This document shows, in pieces, positions 48,575 through 56,785 of a DNA stretch of 64,000 nucleotides; within the stretch, counting starts at the first letter, position 1, and each line of letters starts with the position of its first letter. The notes below the pieces were generated by a model. The model saw only the letters and a list, made by a program, of their open reading frames with translations. It had not been told where the DNA came from and did not search any database. The DNA is from Allomuricauda sp. (GTDB lineage Bacteria; Bacteroidota; Bacteroidia; Flavobacteriales; Flavobacteriaceae): positions 372,001 through 436,000 of the forward strand of contig RHLF01000002.1 in assembly GCA_003712125.1 (NCBI GenBank), in the 5' to 3' direction. Both the position numbers and the translations under genes were made by a program.

Positions 48575-51046
48575 TTAAAATCTCATGCTCAATTTTAGAT
48601 TGAGTACCCGCGATGTCAAAAAATTCGGGATAGCAAATTGATTCTGTGTATCCACATCTCGTACCCAAGTATTGGTTATGGAATTTTGGTTGTTAAAAAG
48701 ATTAAAAATTTCAAACCCCAAACTGAATTCCTTAAATCGACCCATCCAATGATCTTTTGGGTAACTCGTGTTTCTGTCGACAAAAATATATGAAATTCCT
48801 AAATCAGCCCTTCGGTAATCACGCAGCCTACTCTGAAATTGATAGGAGTCGGCATTGTTGGGCGAACCGCCAGGGACGCCGGTATTGTAGACCAAGTTCA
48901 TATACAATTTCAAATTCGGAATGCTGGCCACATAGTCTTGAAAAAGCATGGCAAATTTGAAGCGTTGGTCTGTGGGACGGGAGATATAACCTCTGTTATC
49001 TTGATTTTCCTCAGTTTTTAAATAGCCCAAACTAACCCATGATTCCGCACCAGGAACAAAGGTTCCATTGAGCCTAAAATCGAAACCATAAACGTAGGCT
49101 TTTGCATTGTTGTTGGCGCGATAGCGAAGGCGAACATCCTCTATGGTATAGGTATTGATATTCGTCAAATCTTTAAAGTATGCCTCACTTGTAAGCCGGA
49201 ACGGGCGATCCCAAAGCTTAAAACTGTATTCATTGCCCAATACAAAATGTACAGATTTTTGCGCCTTAACATCCGGATTGATATTCCCATCAGGCCCTCT
49301 TAACTCTCGATAAAAAGGGGGTTGTTGGTAGCTGCCTATGGCCAATCGAAAAAGTATGTCCTTATCCCAATCGGGTTTGATGGCGAATTGCCCCCTCGGA
49401 CTTAGAAGGAAAAATGTATTGCCAGTAAAACCATCACCGGTAAGGGACCAATATTGTGACCTTACCCCAAGGTTGTAATACACTTCGTGGCCACCCCATT
49501 GTGTTCGATTTCCAAACTGAACATAAGCGGCAAACCTATTGGTAGTTACCTGATTTTGGGCGCGTACACCTTCAAAGGGAACAAGCGCTCCATTAAAGGG
49601 TTCATCAGGCTGATTGTTCACAAATTCCGGATTGGGAGGTCGAATAAAAAAACCGGCCGAGTCTAAAAATTCGGATTCACGCAATTGATCCCTAAAATCC
49701 TCATGGTTATAGCGTATGCCCCATTGTAAAAGCTTTTCGTCAACCCTGTATTTACCGTGATGGGCCAAAGAAACGATAAGGGCATCCAATTCATTTCTCG
49801 CCCTATTGATCTGGGATCCCAAACCTGAAGACGTGGTAATTTCGCCCACACTATCACTTCCAAGGTTGGTGTTTACTTCGCCCAATTCATAGCTCGCAAT
49901 AATATCGGAAAACTCCTCTTCCGTGGCATGATAGATCGATGAGGTAACGTTGAGGTCGATCTTTTCATTCAGTTTGTAATCCAATTTAAGGGCCCCCATT
50001 TGGGTGTCATACCTGTTGTTCTCATTTCCTTCATAAAAAACAAGCAGGGCTCGGGGTGCCAACAAGGTGCCAAAATTGGTCTGGCGGTTTAAGGGTTGGT
50101 TTTGATAATCATTTATCGCGATGCCCCCTAAAAAGTTCAAGCGGAGTTGATCGGATAGCTGATACGTAAAATAACTTTGCGCATCAAAAAAACTGGGGCG
50201 AACGTTGCTCTGTGTTTGTTGACTATTTACAAAAAGTGCGTTGGTACGGTAACGTACACCGGTAATGCTACTGAGTTTTTTGTTTTTGGACAAGGTTTCG
50301 ACGGTTGCACTTGCCCCTAGTAAACTGGCATCGGCCTGAAGGGCAAATTCTGTTGGTATTTTGTAGGTAATATCCAAAACCGAAGAGAGTTTGTCGCCAT
50401 ACTGTGCCTGAAAGCCACCTGCCGAAAAATCAACCTGTGAAACCATCGAACTATTCACAAAGCTTAACCCTTCTTGTTGAGCAGATCGTACCAAAAAAGG
50501 GCGATATACTTCAATGCCATTTACATAAACCAGGTTCTCATCAAAATTTCCACCACGAACATTGTATTGGGTGCTGAGTTCGTTATTAAAGGACACCCCC
50601 GGAAGTAGTTTTAAAATATTTTCAATTCCGGCATTGGCACCCGGAATTTTCCGAACGACTTCAGGAGTTACTGTGGTGATGCCAGACACGCTTTTTTCTC
50701 CTGTTGGCGTGACCACCACGCCAGATACCTGCACCACATCAATTTTTAAAATCGGATTAAACTCGAAAGTTTCATTGGTGTTCAAGAGCAAGCCCTCTAA
50801 CACTACGTTTTTATGCCCAACGTGCGAAAAGATGATGGTATTTTCTTGATCGGCAACGAGTCGAAGCAGGTAAAAGCCGTCTGAGGCGCTGATAGTTCCC
50901 GACTCACCTGAACTGATGTTCACATTTGGTATGGGTTGGTTTTGCTCATCTAAGATTACGCCGGTCAAAATGGCTGTTTGGGCCCTAAGTCCAAAACAGA
51001 ACAAAAGAAAACCTACAAAAAGAACCGATTTGACAGGGGTCACCAC
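48575..51046 (-). CDS. TonB-dependent receptor with carboxypeptidase-like N-terminal domain
   Basis: This 823-residue outer-membrane receptor has a signal peptide (about 1-22), a CarboxypepD_reg-like domain (TGVILDEQNQPIPNVNISSG, about 29-105), a plug domain (VRKIPGANAGIENILKLLPG and YNVRGGNFDENLVYVNGIEV) and a 22-strand barrel ending in RVLNLKLSMRF, with the terminal aromatic residue typical of barrel proteins. It starts with GTG at 51046 directly after the M23 stop. No SusD partner is adjacent, so it is not a glycan SusCD pair. The substrate is unknown. Its neighbours suggest an envelope or peptidoglycan-linked role. Confidence 0.9.
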   Translation of the reverse strand: MVTPVKSVLFVGFLLFCFGLRAQTAILTGVILDEQNQPIPNVNISSGESGTISASDGFYLLRLVADQENTIIFSHVGHKNVVLEGLLLNTNETFEFNPILKIDVVQVSGVVVTPTGEKSVSGITTVTPEVVRKIPGANAGIENILKLLPGVSFNNELSTQYNVRGGNFDENLVYVNGIEVYRPFLVRSAQQEGLSFVNSSMVSQVDFSAGGFQAQYGDKLSSVLDITYKIPTEFALQADASLLGASATVETLSKNKKLSSITGVRYRTNALFVNSQQTQSNVRPSFFDAQSYFTYQLSDQLRLNFLGGIAINDYQNQPLNRQTNFGTLLAPRALLVFYEGNENNRYDTQMGALKLDYKLNEKIDLNVTSSIYHATEEEFSDIIASYELGEVNTNLGSDSVGEITTSSGLGSQINRARNELDALIVSLAHHGKYRVDEKLLQWGIRYNHEDFRDQLRESEFLDSAGFFIRPPNPEFVNNQPDEPFNGALVPFEGVRAQNQVTTNRFAAYVQFGNRTQWGGHEVYYNLGVRSQYWSLTGDGFTGNTFFLLSPRGQFAIKPDWDKDILFRLAIGSYQQPPFYRELRGPDGNINPDVKAQKSVHFVLGNEYSFKLWDRPFRLTSEAYFKDLTNINTYTIEDVRLRYRANNNAKAYVYGFDFRLNGTFVPGAESWVSLGYLKTEENQDNRGYISRPTDQRFKFAMLFQDYVASIPNLKLYMNLVYNTGVPGGSPNNADSYQFQSRLRDYRRADLGISYIFVDRNTSYPKDHWMGRFKEFSLGFEIFNLFNNQNSITNTWVRDVDTQNQFAIPNFLTSRVLNLKLSMRF

Positions 51047-52741
51047 TTATTTTCTGAAAAAAGTACTCTCAAAGGTACTTGAATTGCCTACATTATCGGT
51101 AACGGTAACTTTCAGGTCGCATTGTGTTTTATCGGCAATGCGGTCGTCAAAATTGTAAGTGATTGTTTTGGTTTTTGGCTCATACTCCAGCAAAATCCAT
51201 TCCCCATTAAGGGTGCCCGTATAAGTATCAATACCGCTTAGGTCATCGCTTATTTGAAGACTTAGATTGTGATAGCCATCCAACCATTTGTTGTTTTTGA
51301 AATTTCGGGGACGGATCTTGGGTTCCGTGGTGTCTTTTGCTATGGTGTAGGTACCCAAATTACGGGTTCGGGTGGTGAATGTTGAATTTCTTCTAAACGT
51401 TCTGGAGTATTGAAGTTTTCCGTCATCATCGATCCGCGCAATAAACATTTGCTGCCGCTCATTTTCAGGGTATTTGGAAACATCAAATGTTAGGGTGAAG
51501 TTTCGGTGCACCCCTGCGGTCTTGTTATGAATCTTGACGGTATCCTGTCCTTTTTCCAAATCAATATAGAAGCTGTTGTAAAATGTATTGGCAGGAAAGT
51601 AAACCTTTGCCGTTCCCAAATCAAAATTGTTGGGCTTGGCTGCTAATAAATAACTATCTGTGGTGTCATTGTTTTTTGGTCTTAACCCAATTGGTTTTTT
51701 CCCTTCAATGGGCACCACCACCTTTGTCTTATTGCCTTTAAAGTCTGATATCAAAATCTCGACCTTATAGGATAGTCCTTCTTTGATCGTTATTTTTCCA
51801 TCATTGTACAAGGTGCTATAGATACTTAAAAAATTTGATTTTTCTTTAAAGCATTTTTGTACCCGTTGTCTTAGTTTGGCGTAGTGCGCATAATCGATCA
51901 AGGTATTTATATACCGCGACTCCCCGAACGAAAAGGACTCAAAATTATATTCAGAATACACTTTGCCATTAACAGATTGGCGAACCGAAAAAACACCATT
52001 CTTATTGGCGGCCAGATCCTGACGATCAAATCCGTTAAAGCCCAATCCAATTGTGCCAAGCGCAGCTACCTCATCTGCCAAAAAAGAACCGTCGGGCTGT
52101 TTTTTAAAGTTTAATTGAACTTTTTCCTGGTTGTTGTTTACATGCGACCCTTCAGACAAGGGGTAGCCAAACAATCCAACCAAAGAGGGGTCGGTGGCGT
52201 CGCGCACTTCATATCCGTAGAGTAGGGGATTGGTTGGTTTTTCACTCAAACTACTTCGTATTTCGAAATGTAAATGTGGTCCTGAAGAACCTCCCGTGTT
52301 TCCGGAAAAGGCGACCACCTCTCTGCGATCAACGCTCAGTTCCCCATATTTGGGAAAGAGTTCGATTTCGAAAGATTTTTTCTTGTACTGTTCCTTTTTG
52401 AGATAGGCTTCAATTTCAGGAGAAAACTTTTGAAGGTGTGCATAGACCGAAGTATAGCCATTCGGATGGGCGATATACAGGGCCTTGCCATAACCCCAAT
52501 GGGATACCTTAATACGTGTCACCGTGCCTTCTGCTACGGCATAAACGGGCAACCCTTGCCTGCGTTGTGTTTTAATATCGATGCCTGCGTGAAAATGATT
52601 TGAGCGTAATTCCCCGAAGGTTCCTGCCAGAACAATGGGTATGTCCAAAGGAGAATCGAAATAGTCTTGGGGGTACTTTTCCTGCCCGTTTAGGGAAACC
52701 AATGTGATGAAAAAAAAGGTGCCCAGTAAATGTTTGACCAT
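51047..52741 (-). CDS. Exported M23 family metallopeptidase
   Basis: This 564-residue protein has a signal peptide (about 1-19). The M23 (LytM) domain shows LAGTFGELRSNHFHAGIDIK (His and Asp ligands), VYAVAEGTVTRIKVSHWGYG and HLHFEIRSS, so the zinc site appears complete. It covers about residues 30-190; the remaining 370 residues are beta-rich and probably contain immunoglobulin-like folds. Such enzymes cut peptide crosslinks or activate amidases during division. It is the first gene of the operon with a TonB receptor and a periplasmic protein. The zapB-like/zapA division genes diverge from it. Confidence 0.9.
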   Translation of the reverse strand: MVKHLLGTFFFITLVSLNGQEKYPQDYFDSPLDIPIVLAGTFGELRSNHFHAGIDIKTQRRQGLPVYAVAEGTVTRIKVSHWGYGKALYIAHPNGYTSVYAHLQKFSPEIEAYLKKEQYKKKSFEIELFPKYGELSVDRREVVAFSGNTGGSSGPHLHFEIRSSLSEKPTNPLLYGYEVRDATDPSLVGLFGYPLSEGSHVNNNQEKVQLNFKKQPDGSFLADEVAALGTIGLGFNGFDRQDLAANKNGVFSVRQSVNGKVYSEYNFESFSFGESRYINTLIDYAHYAKLRQRVQKCFKEKSNFLSIYSTLYNDGKITIKEGLSYKVEILISDFKGNKTKVVVPIEGKKPIGLRPKNNDTTDSYLLAAKPNNFDLGTAKVYFPANTFYNSFYIDLEKGQDTVKIHNKTAGVHRNFTLTFDVSKYPENERQQMFIARIDDDGKLQYSRTFRRNSTFTTRTRNLGTYTIAKDTTEPKIRPRNFKNNKWLDGYHNLSLQISDDLSGIDTYTGTLNGEWILLEYEPKTKTITYNFDDRIADKTQCDLKVTVTDNVGNSSTFESTFFRK

Positions 52742-52830
52742 TTTGATGATGCTATTTTTTTACTAAAGTACCATAACCATAGTAATTTTAAAAGTAGCTG
52801 ATTTTAGCTCTTAGAATAATTGAAAAATTA

Positions 52831-52861
52831 TTGGTGGGTTGGTCAAGGTTAATTAAATTTG
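52831..52861 (+). promoter_or_regulatory. Promoter of the zapB-like/zapA unit
   Basis: TTGG at 52831-52834 is followed about 20 bases later by TAAATTTG at 52854-52861, an exact TAnnTTTG match. The ATG at 52886 is 24 bases downstream. Confidence 0.5.
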
Positions 52862-52885
52862 TGTAGTACGCATTGATGACAATAC

Positions 52886-53176
52886 ATGGGTGAACTTGTT
52901 GAAATAGTTGATTCCCTTGAAAACAAAATCAGCAAATTGCTTCATAAACTGGAACTGTTACACCAGTCGAATGCAAAATTAAAAGACCAGCTGAGTACTT
53001 TGGAAAAGGAAAATCAAATCGTCAAGGGCACTGTCCAAGAGTGGGAGGAAAAGTACAACTCGCTCAAAATGGCAAATTCAATGCTCGGTAGTAATAAAAC
53101 AAAAACTGAGGCAAAACTCAAGATAAACACACTTATTCGGGATTTGGATCATTGCATTTCCCAACTGGCCGAATAG
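52886..53176 (+). CDS. Short coiled-coil protein, ZapB-like
   Basis: This 96-residue protein is almost entirely helical coiled coil (LENKISKLLHKLELLHQSNA, then LKDQLSTLEKENQIVKGTVQ), with leucine and isoleucine at heptad positions. It has no signal or membrane helix. It lies 13 bases upstream of zapA, and this order recurs in Bacteroidota, which suggests a ZapB-type role tethering ZapA and FtsZ rings. Because coiled coils are low in specific sequence, homology to ZapB is by layout and neighbourhood, not by motif. Another possible role is a general division scaffold. Confidence 0.7.
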   Translation: MGELVEIVDSLENKISKLLHKLELLHQSNAKLKDQLSTLEKENQIVKGTVQEWEEKYNSLKMANSMLGSNKTKTEAKLKINTLIRDLDHCISQLAE

Positions 53177-53189
53177 TGTTGCCGATAAT

Positions 53190-53483
53190 ATGGATGAAAA
53201 GCTCAAAATCAAGCTTTCAATAGCGGACCGGGTATATCCGTTGACGATTGACCCAAGGCAGGAGGAAGGTTTGAGAAAGGCTGCGAAGAATATAGAGCAG
53301 TTGGCCAAAAAGTTTGAACAGAACTATGCGGTTCGAGACAAACAGGATGTTTTAGCCATGTGCGCCTTGCAGTTCGCATCCAAGATAGAGCAGAATGGAA
53401 TTGACCGTTCGGAAAATTCCAAAGCAGCCATTGAACGTCTTAAGGCGTTGGATGGTCTGGTACATTCAAAATTATCAGAATAA
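53190..53483 (+). CDS. zapA: Cell division protein ZapA
   Basis: ZapA bundles FtsZ filaments at mid-cell. The 97-residue protein has the family N-terminus KIKLSIADRVYPLTI, a globular part with DPRQEEGLRKAAKNIEQLAK, and a C-terminal helix for dimerisation (about 60-97). Length and layout match ZapA. It follows the coiled-coil gene by 13 bases and is likely co-transcribed from the promoter at 52831-52861. After its stop, the 213-base gap contains the probable 6S RNA rather than a further protein gene. In gammaproteobacteria zapA is also next to the 6S RNA gene ssrS. Confidence 0.9.
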   Translation: MDEKLKIKLSIADRVYPLTIDPRQEEGLRKAAKNIEQLAKKFEQNYAVRDKQDVLAMCALQFASKIEQNGIDRSENSKAAIERLKALDGLVHSKLSE

Positions 53484-53530
53484 GTTCTTTTACATAACAT
53501 ATTGTTACTACCCACATTGGTATATATTTT

Positions 53531-53557
53531 TTGACAAACTCAACATTATTACATTTA
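53531..53557 (+). promoter_or_regulatory. Strong promoter for the 6S-like RNA
   Basis: TTGACA at 53531-53536 (within TTTTTTGACA) is followed about 13 bases later by TACATTTA at 53550-53557, close to TAnnTTTG. It lies just before the structured RNA at 53563-53680. Confidence 0.45.
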
Positions 53558-53562
53558 AAAAG

Positions 53563-53680
53563 GGTGAGTTTAGGTTGTAAAAGCGGGCCCTACTTGTATA
53601 GGGATTCTTGAGCAGCTTGTTAGCCCTAAACCTGTCATTAGGAGTTTGTACAGAACTTCGGCCAATGTGGGTTTTTTTTT
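53563..53680 (+). ncRNA. ssrS: Probable 6S RNA, Flavobacteria type (6S-Flavo)
   Basis: This non-coding stretch has a strong promoter, a paired structure and a T-run end. GTTTAGG (53568-53574) pairs with CCTAAAC (53625-53631); within it CCCTA (about 53588-53592) pairs with TAGGG, giving a hairpin. A second hairpin, CATTAGG (53636-53642) with CCAATG (53662-53667) and inner AGTT/AACT, is followed by nine T at 53672-53680 and probably ends transcription. Location between zapA and rny is where I expect the Flavobacteria 6S RNA. 6S RNA binds RNA polymerase holoenzyme. Family assignment is from location and structure; a covariance-model search would decide it. Confidence 0.55.
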
Positions 53681-53696
53681 AACCAAACACTACATC

Positions 53697-55268
53697 ATGG
53701 ATAATACCATAATCATCATAATAGTAGCAGTCATTGGCTTGGTCATTGGCTTTGTTTTGGCCAAAGCACTTGAAAAAGGCAAGGCCGGAAAAACCTTGAC
53801 CGGAGCCAAAAAAGAAGCTGCAAATATCGTCAGCGAAGCAAAGAAAGAGGGGGAGAATATTAAAAAGGACAAGATTTTTCAGGCTAAAGAAAAGTTCTTG
53901 GAACTCAAGGCCGAACATGAAAAAGTCATCATCAACAAGGACAAAAAGATTGCTGAAGCTGAAAAGCGCACCCGTGATAAGGAATCACAGATAAGCAATG
54001 AGCTTTCAAAGAACAAACGCCTAAACGATCAACTGGATAGGCAAATAAAAGAGAATGAACACAAGAGCGAGATACTTGACAAAAAACAATCGGAAGTAGA
54101 TAAGCTACACAAAAGTCAAGTACAGCAACTCGAGGTAATTTCAGGGCTGTCGGCTGAGGATGCTAAAAGCCAATTGCTTGAATCGCTCAAGGAAACTGCA
54201 AAGACCGATGCCATGGCCTTTTTGCAAAACACCTTGGAAGAAGCAAAACTTACAGCACAACAAGAGGCCAGAAAAATTGTAATCAATACCATTCAGCGCA
54301 TTGGCACGGAAGAAGCGGTTGAAAATTGCGTTTCGGTTTTCAATCTCGATTCTGATGACGTTAAAGGGCGCATCATCGGTCGAGAGGGAAGAAATATTCG
54401 GGCCATCGAAGCGGCTACTGGGGTGGAGATTATTGTTGACGATACCCCCGAAGCCATCATCCTTTCGTGCTTTGATTCGGTGCGACGTGAAATTGCCAGA
54501 CTGTCTTTGCATCGTCTGGTCACCGATGGTCGTATCCACCCGGCACGTATAGAAGAGGTCGTTAAAAAGACCGAAAAACAAATCAATGAAGAAATCGCCG
54601 AAATAGGGAAACGTACGGTAATTGATCTCGGCATTCATGGGCTGCACCCCGAACTTATAAAAGCGGTGGGTCGAATGAAATACCGTTCTTCTTACGGACA
54701 AAACTTATTGCAACACTCCCGAGAAGTGGCCAAGCTATGTGGTGTCATGGCTGCTGAATTGGGGCTGAACCCGAAATTGGCGAAACGAGCCGGACTTTTA
54801 CATGATATCGGTAAAGTGCCTATGGCTGAAGTTGAGGTCGAGACTCCCCATGCGATACTGGGGATGCAATGGGCCCAAAAATATGGGGAAAAGAAAGAGG
54901 TTTGTAACGCTATTGGTGCCCACCACGATGAGATTGAAATGAATACCCTAATATCACCCATAGTTCAGGTCTGTGATGCGATCAGCGGTGCTCGTCCCGG
55001 GGCAAGACGTCAGGTATTGGATTCTTATATTCAGCGTTTGAAGGATTTGGAAGACATCGCCTTTGGTTTCAATGGGGTACAAAAGGCGTATGCCATTCAA
55101 GCCGGTAGAGAACTCCGCGTGATTGTGGAAAGCGAAAAGGTGAATGATGACAAAGCCGCAGAATTATCGTTCAATATTTCGCAAAAAATACAGACCGATA
55201 TGACCTATCCAGGGCAAGTAAAAGTCACTGTGATTCGAGAAACTCGGGCCGTCAATGTAGCCAAATAA
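53697..55268 (+). CDS. rny: Ribonuclease Y
   Basis: RNase Y is a membrane-anchored endonuclease that starts mRNA decay. The 523-residue protein has an N-terminal transmembrane helix ([19 protein letters not shown]), a long charged coiled coil (about 30-200), a KH domain with [19 protein letters not shown], and an HD domain with [20 protein letters not shown] plus IGAHHDE. ATG 53697 gives the standard N-terminus; a frame from 53646 would run through the 6S RNA terminator and was rejected. It lies 17 bases after the T-run of the 6S-like RNA, so it needs its own promoter or readthrough. Confidence 0.97.
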   Translation: MDNTIIIIIVAVIGLVIGFVLAKALEKGKAGKTLTGAKKEAANIVSEAKKEGENIKKDKIFQAKEKFLELKAEHEKVIINKDKKIAEAEKRTRDKESQISNELSKNKRLNDQLDRQIKENEHKSEILDKKQSEVDKLHKSQVQQLEVISGLSAEDAKSQLLESLKETAKTDAMAFLQNTLEEAKLTAQQEARKIVINTIQRIGTEEAVENCVSVFNLDSDDVKGRIIGREGRNIRAIEAATGVEIIVDDTPEAIILSCFDSVRREIARLSLHRLVTDGRIHPARIEEVVKKTEKQINEEIAEIGKRTVIDLGIHGLHPELIKAVGRMKYRSSYGQNLLQHSREVAKLCGVMAAELGLNPKLAKRAGLLHDIGKVPMAEVEVETPHAILGMQWAQKYGEKKEVCNAIGAHHDEIEMNTLISPIVQVCDAISGARPGARRQVLDSYIQRLKDLEDIAFGFNGVQKAYAIQAGRELRVIVESEKVNDDKAAELSFNISQKIQTDMTYPGQVKVTVIRETRAVNVAK

Positions 55269-55358
55269 GGAAACTTTTTTGAGGGTTATTTCTTTTCAAT
55301 GATTGTTTTTGTTGCAAAACTTTAGTTGCTATGCTGTAGAACTGAAATAGCTGCTTGA

Positions 55359-55781
55359 CTAGTTAACTATGGTTATGGTATCAAGGTTCTCGACGCTAGC
55401 CCCATTGACTAGAGTGGTTGTCGAACAAATTAGATTGCCACAGCAACGCTCGCTTTTGCGCTCTCCCAACTCGAATACAATCGTGGCCAAGGTTTCATTG
55501 TCGAACTGCAGCATATAGGTTGTCTCATTTTCTTCCAAGGTAAAGGATATGGTTTGCGATTCCTCGTCGATAAATAGAGATCTTGAAGATCCATCTCCCA
55601 AATTTAGGGTGAGGGTAGAGGGGTCAAAAGTTGCGTCAATTCCAAACAGTAAGTTGTTTCCATCGGTGTCTAGAACCAAAATGTTCTTTTGTTGTAAATC
55701 CAGACAATCATTGCAATCATCACAGCTTGAGATTAACGCGACCAGTAGTAAGCTAAGAACAAAAATTGGGTTTCGTTTCAT
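55359..55781 (-). CDS. Small lipoprotein of unknown function
   Basis: This 140-residue lipoprotein has a signal ending in ALISSCDDC, with the lipobox Cys at residue 20 and a run of Cys-Asp pairs (DDCNDCLDL) after it. The mature part is acidic and beta-rich; another Cys cluster (ERCCGNLICS) lies near the C-terminus. I recognise no family. The cysteines could bind metal or form disulfides, but the sequence alone does not show this. It is separated from rny by 90 bases and from the next lipoprotein gene by 121. No promoter is clear. Confidence 0.65.
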   Translation of the reverse strand: MKRNPIFVLSLLLVALISSCDDCNDCLDLQQKNILVLDTDGNNLLFGIDATFDPSTLTLNLGDGSSRSLFIDEESQTISFTLEENETTYMLQFDNETLATIVFELGERKSERCCGNLICSTTTLVNGASVENLDTITIVN

Positions 55782-55902
55782 GGCCTTTTACCTAAAGGTG
55801 CCCATGTCACCGAATAGTTGCGTGACATTTTGCATTGCTTAAACTATTAGTGTGGCAATTTTTAGGGTAGAATACGGCGCTGATTATTTTTCAATCAATC
55901 AA

Positions 55903-56700
55903 TTAAGGGCATGAGCTATCCAGAACAGAAAGCACAAACTCAACAAGAAACTGATATTTATCTGAATTATTGGTCTCACCTATACTATGAACCAGTGTTG
56001 CCTCGTCCCGAATTCCAAGACTTTCATATTGTTCGACTATAATAATGCCGTTATTTGGATCATGAATATCTGGTTCTATTGGGTCGCTTGAAGATCCGGG
56101 TTCCCTTCGATAAACAAAATAAATTGGTGGCGATTCGGAGTTGACATTTTCAGTTGGTAACCACCAACTTGGAAAATTCCATACTGAACTGGGTAGGGCA
56201 TTGTACATGTAAAGCCCCTTGATATTTTGATTTGGAGTATGCCCGTATTTCCAGCTTAATATACTTCCACGCGAAGAGCCACCAATGATAATGTTGGAAA
56301 CATCAAGATTATAGGTTTGAGCGTTGTTGATTACCCATTGAAACATTAATTCTGCATCTTCCCATCCGGTTTCAACTTCTTCCGGAGTGTTTACGGAGGT
56401 TAGGGATTCCCATGCGATAACCGTTACCCCTATGGCATTTAGTTCTTCAACAATATCGTTGGGCATGGCCGTAGTACCACCATTGCCATGTGCATCAAAA
56501 TAGATTGGGGTTGGACATTCGGACGCTGCTTTATAAATATCTAGAAACTGACGGTCTTCTGTACCATATGCGACACCAAATTCTATTAGACCTTCGGTTA
56601 AAATGCTTTCATTGGATGAGTCACTTGGTTGGTCGTTATCGTTGTTAGTGCAGGAAATGAAAAGTAGAGCAGAAGCCAAAAAGCAAGAAAGGGTTTTCAT
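55903..56700 (-). CDS. Lipoprotein with alpha/beta-hydrolase fold, probable esterase
   Basis: This 265-residue lipoprotein has a signal ending LLFISCTNN (Cys at 17). The mature domain shows an alpha/beta-hydrolase layout: YFDAHGNGG near residue 72 could be the oxyanion hole, and IIIGGSSRGSILSWKYG contains GGSSRG, a GxSxG nucleophile elbow. A C-terminal aspartate and histidine (as in DEATLVHSIG) may complete the triad. Substrate is unknown; carbohydrate or feruloyl ester hydrolysis is possible. A similar exported esterase is at 9515-10396. It stands alone, on the minus strand. Confidence 0.7.
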   Translation of the reverse strand: MKTLSCFLASALLFISCTNNDNDQPSDSSNESILTEGLIEFGVAYGTEDRQFLDIYKAASECPTPIYFDAHGNGGTTAMPNDIVEELNAIGVTVIAWESLTSVNTPEEVETGWEDAELMFQWVINNAQTYNLDVSNIIIGGSSRGSILSWKYGHTPNQNIKGLYMYNALPSSVWNFPSWWLPTENVNSESPPIYFVYRREPGSSSDPIEPDIHDPNNGIIIVEQYESLGIRDEATLVHSIGETNNSDKYQFLVEFVLSVLDSSCP

Positions 56701-56785
56701 AACAAACTTTCAAAATAGGACTTCTTAAACGTGCAAAGGTTTAGTTTATTTTTGTAATAAAACTTTCAACGGACAACTTTAAGGC

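Noticed and set aside
53646-53696. Upstream start for RNase Y
   Set aside because: It would run through the 3' hairpin and T-run of the 6S-like RNA. ATG 53697 gives the standard TM N-terminus.
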